Assembly (NCBI GenBank): GCA_019925795.1
Contig: CM034305.1
Location: 64,468,573-64,532,572 of the forward strand
Direction: 5' to 3'
From: Dendrobium chrysotoxum
Taxonomy: Eukaryota > Streptophyta > Magnoliopsida > Asparagales > Orchidaceae
Length of the DNA stretch: 64,000 nt
Part shown: one piece after another, positions 37,101 through 46,917 of the stretch
Layout of the letters: each line of letters opens with the position of its first letter
How positions within the stretch are numbered: the stretch's first letter is position 1
Position numbers and translations under genes: made by a program
Notes under the pieces: generated by a model
What the model was told of the DNA's origin: nothing
What the model saw: only the letters and a program-made list of their open reading frames with translations
Database searches by the model: none

Positions 37101-40100
37101 AAGGTTGGAGCTTATATTCCAACAACACTTGTCGGAGGAATTGCCCGAAAGTTGAGGGCTTATATAGTGATTGGAATCGACTACTGCCTCAGACCCTAAA
37201 GCTATGTTGAGGACTACCGAGAGGCACAACCAGCCCAACCTAAATCTAGCGAACCTAAATTTAACGAATGCAAAAGGACTTACAAATTATACCTCACGAG
37301 AGGCACAACCAGCCCGACCTCTGGATTTCTTGTCCTGCCTGGAAAGGATTACCAGCTAGACTCCTCCTAATCGCTTTTAAAATCATGCTTTCTGGTCTCA
37401 ATGCATATGAAGAGTAGTGGACAATTATTATTTAGGAAATAGGGCTTACAACTTGGCTTTGAGGCCAAGATGCCTAGGTATGCAGAATGTTGACTCATAA
37501 ATGTAGATTTTTTTTTGTTATCTAATCTTTAAGTGAGGGCTTCTACATGTGACTCTTTTGGGCTATGCATGATCAGTTTAAATTTTGAAAACTTGGCTCT
37601 TTGAAAGAGAGCCATGCAAGTTTTTTTGTTAGAAAAAGTGTGGAGCCTAAATAAATTTTTTTTTTAAATTATTTCAATTTCTTAATAGGTAGAAATCTTA
37701 ATTTTGTCTTAAGAGCCTACCGTATCAGAGTTCAGGCCACTCCCAAACAAACAGTAGAAGAAACCTAGGAAAAAAAGCATGCTGTTCTAGTGCGCACACA
37801 GTAAATAAACAACACATGCATTTATATAAATCAAGTGCAGAAAATGTAAGAAGAGTCCCAGTTATTACAAACAGTTTTGGCAGCTGAGTTGCCTGCCATT
37901 ATACAACCCAGTTAATTTTTACAGACTCTACTTGTGGGGTCTTCAAGCTTCATCTTCTAGATGGATCTTTGGGCATCACCTCCAAGAAGTACATCCTATT
38001 TGATCCACCTCTCCTTCTTTTGATCCAAACCCCACAAGTTTTATATCCTAATTCTATCAAATACACTTTGAAAAGAAAAAGACTCAAACCTGCAAGACAG
38101 AGTGAGAAGGCAGTTCATATAATATATCACATCACATCTAAAATTTGCCTAGCACTTAGAGTGTCAAGCACCTGCTTCTGCCCTATTGGCCATGCCTCTT
38201 GGGGGGTTTTAAGCAGCTCCTGTAAGTAAACAACGTTAAGATAATCATGATTTATTTTTATTTTACCGCCTCTTGGACACGGCCACCTGCACAAGAAAAC
38301 ATATATATATTCCTATGCTAACCACTTAAGGGCAAGTGCCCACATCACAGACAATTCAACGGGCAATCACACCACAACAATCAACCACATGCGCACACAA
38401 AGAAAAATCCTAGTCCTAGTATGCCTAAGGGGCTGTGCACCTAAGTGTGTGAAGGGCTTCTGTGGTATGTCACACTAGGGGTATTCCACTTAGAGTTTGA
38501 TTCTAAGGGAAGGGTGTCCAACATATAGCTTTGGGCCAGATGTTGGAGAGTCCTCCCTAGCCTTTGGAGCTAGAGGGAGAATGAAGATGCTTCTTTTAGC
38601 TTTGAGGCTAAAGAAGGGGAAGAAAAAGTGTCCAACACTAGCTTTTGAGCCAAGTGTTGGAAGATCCTCCCTAGCCTTTGAAGCTAGAGGGAGAATGAAG
38701 ATGCTTCTTTTACCTTTGAGGCTAAAGAAGGGGAAGAAAAGGTGTCCAACACTAGCTTTTGAGCAAAGTGTTGGAAGATTCTCCCTAGCTTTTGGAGCTA
38801 GGAGGAGAATGTAGGGATTCAACATTTAGCTTTTGGGCTAAGTGTTGGAGAACTCCCTTTAGCTTTGGAGCTAAAGAGAGGGGAAATCTCCTACAACTTT
38901 AGGGTCTGAGGAGAATGGAGAGGAAACCTATAGCTTTTGGGCTAGGATAGGAAATCTTCTTAGGCTTTTGGGAGCCTATAGAAGTGAAGGGAGATTAGTA
39001 GCTTTGAAACTATAAATCAAAAGAGTGTCTCCTTGAATTTTTTATGTTCAAGGAGCGGAGTTCCATTTGCTTAATTTAGATTAAACAAACAGAGATGAGT
39101 CACTTATTAATTTTGGTTCAATAGGTGACGAAGATTTGCAGCTTTAGGACTACAAATCAAAAGGAATTATCATAAGACTTTATATTCAATGATGAATGTT
39201 TAGTTTTGCTAAATTTAGATAAAGCAAGCATGTGAAAATGATGTGTAGATTTGGGCTACACATCAAGGGTTCCTCGGACTTTTGAGTCTCCAAAGAGAGG
39301 AACTCACCCACCTAATTTGGATTAGGAGGATGAAAGAAAGCTAGGATCTTAACTCCTTGCTTGATATAGAATTATTTGTTGAAGTTTGGTTCAACAAATA
39401 AACGATTTGGATTGAACTACTAGTTGATTTTGATTCAACAAATAGGTGATTTGGAACAGGATTGAATCACTCAACATGGGTTGAATAAAAGAGAGTTTCA
39501 TACAACTTTTGAGTTGTAGAAAAGAGAGAATTCCTCTACAATTTTGGTTTGTAGAGAGGAAATGAGGAAATACAACTTGGAAGTTGCAAAGTGGAAAGAT
39601 TTCTTTGAACATGTTTGTGTTCAAAGAGGGGAATATTCACCCGTTTAACTTGGGTTAGTGGGATGAGCGGAATTTCTACAATTTTTAAGTTGTAGAGAGA
39701 GGAAAGGAGACTCAACTTTGGGTTGCAAACCTTTAAAACCTCCTTGAACATTTGGGGTATTCAAAGAGAAGGGAGGGACATTCTCCTAAATTTAGTTTAG
39801 GAGAGTGTAAGGAGGATTTGAATGTTCTCCCATAATTTCGGTTTATAGAAGATGATGAAGGAGATACAACTTAGAAGTTGCAACCCATAGAAATCCTTGA
39901 ACATTTGGTTGTTTAAAGGGAGAATGTTCATTCCTCCAATTGGGTTGGAGGGATGAAAGAGAGGAAGATACAACTTGGAAGCTGCAAATTCTTGGATGCT
40001 CTTTGGACATTTTGGTATTCAAAGAAAGGGTCTTACCCTTCCAACCTGGGTTGGAAGGATAGGTTGGAAACATGACTTTGGTTCATGTGCTTGGAACGAA

Positions 40101-43100
40101 ATTACTTGTTGATTTTGGTTCAACAAGTGAGTGGATTATGATATATGCTTGATTTACTTAACTTGGATTAAGTAAATGATAGGAACTCCCTACAACTCTT
40201 GAGTTGTAGGAAGAGGGGAGGAGCATGTGACTTAAGAGTTACAAAATTTAATGAGTATTCTTTGAATATTTGGTATCCAAAGAAAGAGAATCATTCACCT
40301 AAACTAGGTTAAGTAAAATGGAGAAGGAAGACTAGGATTTATGTCCTAAGTCTAAACGGAACGTTCAATTGTTAACCTTAGGTTCAAACAAATTGAAAGA
40401 AAGAACTTAGAGTTTGGTTCTAAGTTCAATAACCTCATGTAATGATAACTAGAAGTTTTGGAGAAACTTCAAGTTATTATACATGAAGGGAAAGGTGATA
40501 GGTGTGTATTTGTTGATTTTGTGCATCAACAAACAAAGTATGAGAGCTTGAAATTTGACTCCAAGCTCACAAGATTCATGCAGTGATATGCTTGAAATTT
40601 TGGAGGACTTCAAGCTATCATGCAAAGAAGAGGGATATCCACTTGTTGACTTTGTGTCTCAACAAATGAAGGAGGAAGGAAAGTACAACTTGGAGGTTGT
40701 AGCTTTGGAGAAAATTCTTTAGACATTTGGTGTCCGAAGAGAAGCGTGCATTTGCCTAATTTGAGTCTAGGCAAATGAGGGGGAAAATCATATGTTGGCT
40801 TCTTGCTCCAACAAATGAGATAGGATAAACTTAGACTTTGCTTCTAAGTTCAAAGACTCACAACCTGATGCATTTAGGACTTAGAGAAATCCATAATACA
40901 ACACATGAAGATGGGTGATAGCTCCTAAGATAGGTCAGGAGTCATGCGATGAAGTATTTGAGGCCTTGAAGAAGCTTCAAAGGTTATGTATGAAACAAGG
41001 AGTGGATGACTTAGAATTTATATCTAAGGTCCAACACCCATGTAATGATATTGGTTGGAGCCTTTGGAGGCTACAAGTAATCATATATGAAAGGGAAGGA
41101 GATACACTAGAAAGCTTCTAATGTATGCTAGGATTCATACAATCTAACACTTAAAGTTTTGAGAAAACTCCAAGCATCATGCATGAAAGGAAAGTGTATG
41201 TTTTGTTGATTTTGTCTCAACAAGAGAGGTGGATGACTTAGAGTTTGGTTCCAAGCTCCAATGATTCTCATATAAGACATTTAAAGCCTTGAGGAAGCTT
41301 TAAATATTATATATGAGGGAAATATTTGTTGGTTTGGTGCTCCAACAAACAAGATATAAGAGCTTGAGATTTGGCCTCAAGCTCAAATGACTTATGCAAT
41401 GATACATTCTGGAGTCTTGGGAAATTCCAAATAATCATGCATGAAGGAGGTGATTGTTCGTTGATTTTATGTCAACAAGCAAAATAAAATGAACCTAGGG
41501 TTTTCATTCTAAGGTTATAGGGTTTATGCAATGAAACATTTGGAGCTTTAAGATGCTCCAAACTATCATGCATGAGGAAGAGGAGGCTCTACTAGAAGGC
41601 TTCCAATGTATTGGAAAAGATCCCCAAATCACTTTGGCATGATTAGGAGACTTGGGAGATGGTTTGTTGCTCTTGTGTTTCAACAAACAAGGTGGGAGAA
41701 CTTGGGATTTGGCTCCAAGTTCAAATGATTCATGCATAGAACACTTAGAACCTTGAGAATGCCCAAAGTATTATGCATGAAAAAGGTTTTCCTATTGTTT
41801 GTATGAATGTTTAGAATTTGTTTGGAGAAAGAAATATCAATTTCCTAATGCCTAGGAGAATTTTCCTAAATCAATTTTGATATGATTTAGAGGATTTGGA
41901 AACTTCTAGGAATATTCTAAATATCAATTTTGATAAGATCTAGGAGAAACCTAAGAGTACGCATGTGTAGATGATTCTCCAAATTAAGAAGTTTTGATAA
42001 TTTGAGAGCAATCAAGCATTTGGTTTTGCACAATGTTGTACATAAACTTAATCAACAATATATTTTGTGGGACCTAGAACATAGGCTTTGGAAAGTCTAT
42101 GGGAGATCTCACAATGATTTGATATTTCCAATAGTTGATTAAATTCATATTCAAGCACTCACAAAATCTCACTAGAGTTCACAAACTTCAACATATGCAC
42201 ACTTCTTGCAACTCATATATGACTTTTGCCATGACTTGTACTTGAAAGAAGGGTGCATGCAATTTGGGTGAGATTCAAGTTTATGAAAATCCTCACATAC
42301 TTAAATTGCTTCAACAAACAATCAATTCAAGATCGTCACTCCACACTCCAAGTTTCATGTGATGCAAAACATAAATTTAATTGATCATTCATATTGTGAG
42401 ATTTGCTACATAGACTTTTGAAGGCCTATGTCTCACCATAGCTAGGAGCCTAAATCAATTAAATTCGAAGCATACACTAAATAAAACTCTAGAGGTAATT
42501 AATTTCAATGCATGCAAACTCTCCTAAATTTGGTGCATCAATTTTGTCATGACACATGATATGAGGAAAGAGAGCACAACTTACAATGCAATGAATCCTA
42601 CGTTTCGACATTCATTTTGGGATATGAAGAGCTCATCAAACCCTATGGCCCATTTGTAGGTGATGGCTAGGCATGCGTTATGAATGCAAAATCATGCATT
42701 TGAGAGGTGTTGGATACCAATCCAACACCCCCATACGTATTAAAATCCTCTTCGGATCCTCACATGAGGATCAACAAATGAAAACCAACAAATTTTCATT
42801 GTCTTGCGGAGTGGACATCCAACAAAGGGTTTCGGGAGAGCACAAAAATGAAATTTTCTATGGACCTAAGGCTCGGGAACGTCAACCACACAACCATTGG
42901 CCTTGGGGGACCCTAGGTTTCACTAAGTTTTAGGTTTTACCTCGCCGGGTTGTCACGGCGCAAACCACAATGCACTCGCCTAGCTAAAGGCGAGAAAGTG
43001 TGCTCTCCAAGCTCCTAGGACCGTCCAAGCTGCTATCCAAGCTTCAAGATTGCTGTCCAAGCCGCTCCGGAAGTCGCCGTTGCTGTCCAAGACGTTCCGG

Positions 43101-45233
43101 AAGAGGGAAACTGCCGTCCAAGGCACTCTCAAGCCTCCAAACTGCTGTTTGGGAAGTTTGGAAGACTTCCCTTGCTGTTTGGAAACTTCCATCAGCCTCC
43201 AACCACCACGAACTCGCCGGAATTGAGAAAGGAAGGAAGAAGAAGCCTCCCACCTCTTCCTAAAGGCAGTAGAAAAGAACTACAGCAGTTCTAGAGCTTG
43301 AGACTTCGAAAAATCCGGCGGATGAGAGAGACGGAGCTGCTGGATGGTTCGGCCAAAGGTCCAGGCGGAGTCGGGCCTGGTTTCCGCACAAGGAGCTCGA
43401 ATGGGGGGGGGGGGGGGGGGGGGGGGGGCTGGTTCCGCCTGGGAGGCTGGCGACGCAAGTGGAAGGCTCCGCCTCACCCTCTCCTGCTCTCGCTCTCTTC
43501 TCTCGCTCGCTCTCTCTCGGGACGGACCGAACGAAAACCAACGGGGGAGCCGAATGTGGCTACCCTCTCCCTCTCGTCCTCTTGGAGACACGCGAACAGA
43601 GCCAGGCCACCGCTCAATGTATCCAATCGGGCCTCCTTAATACGTGAAACGAGAGGAATATCCACTTGAGTGGATTTGCTGCAGGATTTGACATAAAATT
43701 GGGTGAGATTTGAGATTAAATCTCAGTTCTAGATTTTGATTTCTGATTTGGGAAGCAAATTCAGCCGAAAATCAATCAATCGGGGCTGAATTTGAGTCCG
43801 ATTTGGGCTCGACCCGAACCGGTTTGGGTTGATTTGGGTCCGATTGGCTCCAATCGAGTTAATTTTGCGAAATTGATCTCGAATCGGCGCCGAATCGCGT
43901 CGAATTGGGCTCGCCGGGGCTTGATTGGGTTCGAATTAATTTTAATTTAATTTAATTTGTTGAAATTAACATTTAATTTCACCGAATTAGGGTCCTATTT
44001 CGCCTCGACGACATTTAATTGAGTTGATTAAGCATGATCGAGCCTAGTCGCCGATGCGAAAATGTTCGTCAACAATGCTAAATTAATTTGGTGAGATGAA
44101 ATGTTAATGTGCAATTTGTGCTATGAAGCAAGGTATCCAACGCAACAATTAATTAGCAGTAACAATGGGTAATAGAGAATTGATATTACCGAAGTTTAAT
44201 GAAAAAATCTTGATTTACAGTTAGAAATTTAGGAGAAATAGAGATCATGAAAGCCATGCAATCGGTTGAGATTTCGTTGTTTAATAAGATACCAATAACT
44301 TTTATACCAATCACAAAATAAAGAAAGAAGTATAGAGAAGAAATAATAAGAAAAACATACTCGTTAGTTTCAAGTTAGAACAAGGAGATTATCTCTTATA
44401 GAGGAGTTTCAAGTCTCACATTTGATCAAGCGTTACAATCCCAAAATTGATGAATACCTATCACTCCCTAATAAGAAATTTGTATTCATGCCATAGACTG
44501 CCTCTCATACCTTAAAAAACCGCTGCTTATTCTAGATTCAAGTTGCAAGATCAGGAAAAGATGCAAAAGACAAAAATCTTTTGAGTTCGTTGAGTTTAGT
44601 GGTTTGTAATGAGTTTTGCAATTTCAATTAACCCTCTTGGAAATTTTACGAGCTCAATGTGATCATAAGTCCAACTCTTAGGAAGCACTGAAATAGAAAT
44701 AAGGAGCCAAAATAATTTTACGCATTGTAGGCATGCCTAAAAATCTATGTGAAGAGAATCTCTAACTCACTCATCTATTCACAATCAAAATGCAAAATAC
44801 CGATGCACCGCAAAGGTTTTGCATTTCTAATGAAGACCATAGACTTTGAACTCCGCATTGATTCTCTTGCTTTTTCTAATCTTTATTTGGTCTTTCTTGT
44901 CTATTTACTTAAGAGTTTTTTTTTGGCCTGTATTTCGGCTATGCTTATTCTATTAGAGAGATGTCTTTTTAATATGGTCACTTTACCTTTTTTTTGTGAA
45001 CAATTTAGGTTTTTTGAACATTGGCCTATTTTGTTAGGGAGGCAAAATCAGCTTACAAAGAAGATGCTCTAGAAATGCAGAAGCAACTTGAACGACAGAA
45101 ATCTCAGTTCTCTTTACTAGCTGGTCAAGTTTCATCTCTCATCCAGGGGAAAAGGGCTCGTGTGGCTGCTGTAGCTGCAGTCAATGGACAACTTGCAGCT
45201 TTGGATGAGAAGCTTGCTGCTCGAAATTTAGAG
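21736..45233 (+). CDS. AUG3: AUGMIN subunit 3 (HAUS3-like), N-terminal part in four exons; gene continues beyond the window
   Basis: Exons 21736-21911, 22064-22100, 35754-35857 and 45038-45233 join in frame (176+37+104+196 nt) to 171 codons. The protein begins MSGARLCSVLGELG, followed by DSFEWPFQYEEVAPVLDWICSS, then DLDSAYDSISAFSSRKDNQE, and a Lys/Glu/Gln-rich coiled-coil start ending in LDEKLAARNLE. This is the conserved N-terminus of plant AUG3, a subunit of the eight-protein augmin complex that recruits gamma-tubulin to existing microtubules for branching nucleation in spindle and phragmoplast. AUG3 proteins are about 600 residues, so roughly 70% lies downstream; no further exon was found up to 64000. 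All visible introns are GT-AG. Introns 2 to 4 are swollen by transposons. Confidence 0.92.
22064..22100 (+). CDS. AUG3: AUG3 exon 2, a 37-nt micro-exon
   Basis: Encodes (Q)YEQLLNEGKLLE between acceptor TTCACAG (ending 22063) and donor GTGCCT at 22101. It finishes the split Gln codon and ends on a codon boundary, and exon 3 continues with GEDLDSAYDS as in plant AUG3. A 28-bp poly-G tract and a (TA)16 tract lie shortly downstream in the intron. Confidence 0.9.
22121..22152. repeat. (TA)16 microsatellite in AUG3 intron 2
   Basis: Sixteen uninterrupted TA units, 20 bp downstream of exon 2. Likely length-polymorphic. Confidence 0.95.
22573..22600. repeat. Poly-G tract of 28 bases
   Basis: Twenty-eight consecutive G on the plus strand, in AUG3 intron 2. 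Such runs are rare in plant DNA, can form G-quadruplexes, and are also a typical place for sequencing or assembly errors. The open frames that cross it are artefacts of the homopolymer. Confidence 0.9.
23658..23700 (+). mobile_element. Second Helitron-like 5' terminus
   Basis: TCTATATATACTACTATTAT at 23658, preceded by A, is again the plant Helitron 5' signature, 198 bp inside the first. Either a second Helitron is nested here or the terminus was duplicated. The matching 3' end could not be separated from the one at 34147. Confidence 0.5.
24113..25130 (+). other. CT-rich segment inside the Helitron, possible captured gene fragment or promoter
   Basis: A CT-rich block with the repeated word GCAGCACCTGCTCTCGTTAT (24168 and 24208) and later a repeated AAGAAGA...GGCACGACGA pattern (24850-25025). 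Three overlapping frames are open only because the block is rich in CT and CA. The texture (pyrimidine-rich, then repeated exon-like words) suits captured host sequence, which Helitrons often carry, but no protein is recognised. Confidence 0.35.
25845..25854 (+). promoter_or_regulatory. TATA box of the chromovirus A LTR
   Basis: TATATATTAA about 210 bp into the LTR. The equivalent position carries TATTTAAA in chromovirus B (45922) and TATATATA in the nested solo LTR (28764), each within a GGCC(T)...GGCC frame. Shared position in three LTR types supports a promoter role. Confidence 0.65.
26740..27039 (+). CDS. Conserved LTR-encoded ORF, chromovirus A 5' LTR copy
   Basis: A 99-codon frame, MADPEVDHEFASDSQ..., containing DIFQSPFFDLEFGSDDTIEE and DEQQPAGQWKI. 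It is clearly related to the 108-codon ORF in the chromovirus B LTR (IDI..SPFFD.GF...T.EEY..RI...D.Q). Similarity after about residue 75 continues in another frame (PFCGI...KGNSK.K against PFHGY...KGVLGKSK), so this copy is frameshifted. Acidic, with no known domain. Whether it is translated is unknown. Confidence 0.55.
   Translation: MADPEVDHEFASDSQGQIDIFQSPFFDLEFGSDDTIEEYVDRILFCLTEVTDEQQPAGQWKITRQPPISSTSANLPLIKTVNLFCLSVELIRLLTFLLR
27311..27322 (+). other. Primer-binding site of chromovirus A (initiator Met tRNA)
   Basis: TGGTATCAGAGC starts three bases after the LTR end. It is complementary to the 3' end of plant initiator methionine tRNA, the standard primer of chromoviruses. Confidence 0.9.
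27599..28441 (+). pseudogene. Chromovirus A integrase C-terminal part with chromodomain
   Basis: A 280-codon open frame that starts inside the integrase core at GQTEVVNRSLGNLL (containing the third catalytic acid, Glu), continues through FAYDNSVNQ and YGYQPRQPIYLIP, the GPFKILSKINSNAYVLDLP SH3-like part, and ends with a chromodomain (RYLIQWKGKPETENTWMDHE). It is about 70% like the same part of chromovirus B. The first two catalytic Asp residues and everything upstream are deleted; the first ten codons come from leader sequence. It would not be a working integrase. Confidence 0.9.
28593..30293 (+). mobile_element. Solo LTR (1701 bp) of a related chromovirus family, nested in the 3' LTR
   Basis: It begins TGATGCGGGCATCC and ends TTTTACATCA, resembling the ends of the chromovirus A and B LTRs, with a perfect duplication TTCTT at 28588-28592 and 30294-30298. 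The interrupted LTR continues exactly on either side. A TATATATA at 28764 is in the equivalent promoter position. It contains a hAT MITE at 29774-30203. It lacks the conserved LTR ORF of the A and B families, or has lost it. Confidence 0.9.
29774..30203. mobile_element. hAT MITE (430 bp) nested in the solo LTR
   Basis: The ends TAGGGGTGTCAATATT and (reversed) TAGGGGTGACAATTT form an inverted repeat. The flanking 8-bp sites AAATTAAT (29766-29773) and AAATTAAG (30204-30211) match 7 of 8. The body is packed with GGGTCGGGTT and GACCCGAACCC words in both directions, so single strands would fold back. It shares its ends and subterminal words with the large hAT at 6355-16293, whose transposase type may have moved it. 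Confidence 0.88.
31281..31580 (+). CDS. Conserved LTR-encoded ORF, chromovirus A 3' LTR copy
   Basis: Second copy, 99 codons, with DIFQSPFFDLGFGSDDTIEE then YVNRILF and MEVIDEQQPAGQWKI. The continuation homologous to the chromovirus B protein lies in the overlapping frame at 31457-31705 (LPFCGINKIVEI, KGNSKVKFLFVKRRI). The frameshift is shared by both A copies, so it predates insertion or defines this family. Confidence 0.5.
   Translation: MADPEVDHGFASDSQGQIDIFQSPFFDLGFGSDDTIEEYVNRILFCLMEVIDEQQPAGQWKITGQPPVSPTSANLLLIKIVGVFCLSVASIRLLKFLFR
31849..34147. other. AT-rich remainder of the Helitron-like element
   Basis: No gene recognised. Very AT-rich intronic or transposon sequence with short open frames that look like chance. 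Confidence 0.5.
34425..35753. other. AUG3 intron 2, right end, no further feature
   Basis: Unique-looking intronic sequence running to the exon 3 acceptor, which has a T-rich polypyrimidine tract (35690-35753). Nothing else recognised. Confidence 0.5.
35754..35857 (+). CDS. AUG3: AUG3 exon 3
   Basis: 104 nt encoding GEDLDSAYDSISAFSSRKDN and onwards to LTEIR, after acceptor TTTGCAG and before donor GTGATG at 35858. The last two bases (AG) join the first G of exon 4 to make Arg. It lies 13.65 kb downstream of exon 2, across the whole five-level transposon nest. Confidence 0.92.
35858..38484. other. AUG3 intron 3, left part
   Basis: No gene recognised. It contains a perfect hairpin at 36717-36743 and a 19-bp direct repeat (CGAGAGGCACAACCAGCCC) at about 37209 and 37298. 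At 37722 GTATCAGAGTTC resembles a damaged initiator-Met primer-binding site, but no LTRs could be paired with it. Confidence 0.45.
36717..36743. repeat. Perfect 10-bp-arm hairpin
   Basis: CCCCGTTCAA, loop TGTTTGG, TTGAACGGGG. The loop type (TTTGG) is the same as in the large hairpin array that starts about 1.7 kb downstream, so it may be an outlying member. Confidence 0.8.
38485..41800 (+). repeat. Array of dozens of micro-hairpins with TTGG-type loops
   Basis: On one strand, short inverted repeats with 6-11 bp arms and 2-13 base loops follow each other roughly every 50-70 bp. Perfect examples: 39373-39400 (11-bp arms, loop GTTTGG), 39534-39556 and 40104-40128 (loop TTTTGGT), 39933-39951 (loop TTGGG), 40037-40058, 40152-40177 (loop CTTGGA), 40189-40210, 41360-41384 (loop ATTTGGC). 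Arms differ from one hairpin to the next but remain complementary, and the loops nearly always read TTGG or TTTGAG on the plus strand, never the reverse. No known element type accounts for this. Confidence 0.75.
38514..38830 (+). repeat. 114-bp tandem repeat, about 2.8 copies
   Basis: Units start at 38514, 38628 and 38742, each with GTGTCCAACA. Each unit contains three nested hairpins, for example CCAACACT (38632-38639) pairing with AGTGTTGG (38653-38660). Because 114 is a multiple of three, long open frames appear on both strands (38497-38814 plus; 38825-38490 minus). I regard those frames as by-products of the repeat. It is the most regular part of the hairpin array. Confidence 0.85.
41801..43402. 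other. AUG3 intron 3, sequence right of the hairpin array
   Basis: No gene recognised. Fewer hairpins persist (GGTGTTGGAT...ATCCAACACC near 42704). At 42940-43260 composition shifts to GC-rich, with repeated GTCCAAGC and TTCCGGAAG words that resemble short imperfect repeats. Confidence 0.45.
43403..43428. repeat. Poly-G tract of 26 bases
   Basis: Twenty-six consecutive G on the plus strand in AUG3 intron 3. The several overlapping open frames at 43260-43669 on both strands run through it and through CT-rich sequence, and are not convincing genes. Confidence 0.9.
43429..45037. other. AUG3 intron 3, right end
   Basis: No gene recognised. Around 43780-43930 the words GATTTGGG, GAATCGG and CGAATTGGG recur, a low-complexity stretch resembling the edge of an old transposon. 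The acceptor region before exon 4 is T-rich. Confidence 0.4.
45038..45233 (+). CDS. AUG3: AUG3 exon 4
   Basis: 196 nt after acceptor TTGTTAG, encoding EAKSAYKEDALEMQKQLERQ, QFSLLAGQVSSLIQGKRARV and AVNGQLAALDEKLAARNLE. The heptad-like spacing of Leu, Gln and Ala suggests the start of a coiled coil, as in AUG3/HAUS3. The donor GTAAGC follows at 45234. The next exon is not found in the remaining 18.7 kb. Confidence 0.92.
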
Positions 45234-45921
45234 GTAAGCTTTCTAAAGTTTAAGAGATGTTTCAATAAATTTCTATAAGTTATAGTTTTTATTCAATTAT
45301 GAGCCTGAACCTTGTTTGTTGGCTTTTGCGTGCTTGTGCATATTTACGTGAGGATTTGTGTGTGTGCTCGTTGTTTTATTGAAAGGGGAATTAATCACCT
45401 CTATTTTCTTCTTGAACTATGAGTATCTTTGTTTTTTAACTTAGACTTGTCAGATGACAACTAAGCATTTCACTTATTTCTAAATGGATCTTAAATGTCA
45501 CACCTCGTTGTGATCCCCTTAGTCAACCGAAGGTGTAATAGAGACGAATAGTCCAATTAGATATGTATTTCACCAATACTTATCTTGAATTATGCTTATT
45601 AGAACCGAGTTAGTAGAAAATGAATTTGTCTAGACTATCACACACATGTACTGTACTCCAATTTTCACATAATAGATCATGATTAATTATTTAGAAGCAT
45701 GCACAATATTCATCAGTTTTTGATGAGGACATCTCCACATGAAAAGTCTACCGGAGACGTGGTCGTCGATCTACGGCCACGATCGAGTCTTTATATTTTT
45801 GAGTTTTATTATGTTATTGTTTTCCTTTAGTTCGTTTACCGTTGTACCCTTATTTTAGGGTGGTTTGCTTGTAAGCCCAAGAGGGCATGTTTGTCTTTTC
45901 GTTTTGTCTTTTGTTTGAGGC

Positions 45922-45929
45922 TATTTAAA
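45922..45929 (+). promoter_or_regulatory. TATA box of the chromovirus B LTR
   Basis: TATTTAAA framed by GAGGC and GGCC, about 200 bp into the LTR and repeated at the same place in the 3' LTR (52892). Position matches the TATA boxes of the two related LTR families in this window. Confidence 0.65.
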
Positions 45930-46917
45930 GGCCCCTATTGTATTGCTTTAATTAATGAATGAATTATAAGAAAAGTTCTTGCACTTGTGTTGTGAGATAG
46001 AGCGTTGAGAGCTTTGGAAGAAGATCCCTAGGAGGGGGAGATTGTGCATCACCCACCAACCGCGACGAGTCGGGTTCGTGGTTTCTCTAGTGCTCTCTTT
46101 TCCCCCATCCCCTCTCTTCACCGCCGGCCCCTTCATTTCCCAATCCCACCGCCGGCCACCCCCCCTTCCCCACCCCCACCCCACGGCCCAAAGCCCTCCC
46201 TCCATCACCCGGCCACCTCTCCCTCCCACCTACCCGCCAGCCTCCCTACCACCCACACCCCACCTCACGGCCAAGCACCCCACCGTCCCCTCCATGCCGC
46301 CGCCCCCCTCTCTCCCATGATCCTTGGCTTTCCTTATTGATTAATTCCCTAAACTAGATTGACTATAATTGGAATTAATTTGGAATTCAAATCTATTTGA
46401 TTTGATTTTCAAAATCTTTCCTAAAATATCAAATCTATTTTAAGAAAGTTTCCCAATTTAACTTATTTTGAATTTTAAATTAAGAGGGATTTAATTAGTC
46501 TTTCTTAAATGCTCATATCTTAAATAAGGAAACCCAAATCAATTCCCAAATCCCCTCTCCCCTCTCCTTAATGCCGCCGGCCCCAACCCCTCTACCCGCC
46601 CCTCTCTCTCCCAATTACCTCCCTCTCTTTCCACATCAAGCCCTCCCCTCTTGGAAATTAATTCAAATACTTAATTCCTAAATCCCCCCCCCCCATCTAA
46701 TTCTAAAATTTAAATTCAGATTTTAGAATTCTTGCCCTAACCCTAACTCCTCCCAAATCAAGGCTAAGATCCTCTTCCCAAAGCCATACCTTGACCGGCC
46801 ACCACTCCCACCTTCTCGCTCTTTGATTCTCAAAGGAAACCTCCCATCCCTTGTGAAGAAACTTCAAGGACAACAAATCAACATCGTCCTCAATCTCTCT
46901 TTCTTCCAACGACATGA

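Noticed and set aside
37715..37740. Primer-binding-site-like GTATCAGAGTTCAGGCC suggesting another LTR element in intron 3
   Set aside because: The leading TGG is absent and no pair of LTRs could be found around it.
38490..38825. Open frames of 105-111 codons on both strands
   Set aside because: They arise because the 114-bp tandem unit is a multiple of three; both strands are open, and the peptide is simply a 38-residue repeat.
38485..41800. CRISPR-like array
   Set aside because: There is no constant direct repeat with unique spacers; the constant part is only a 4-6 base loop, and the sequence is plant nuclear.
43260..43669. Several overlapping frames of 60-123 codons on both strands
   Set aside because: They run through the 26-base poly-G tract and CT-rich sequence; poly-Gly/poly-Pro products are typical of homopolymer artefacts.
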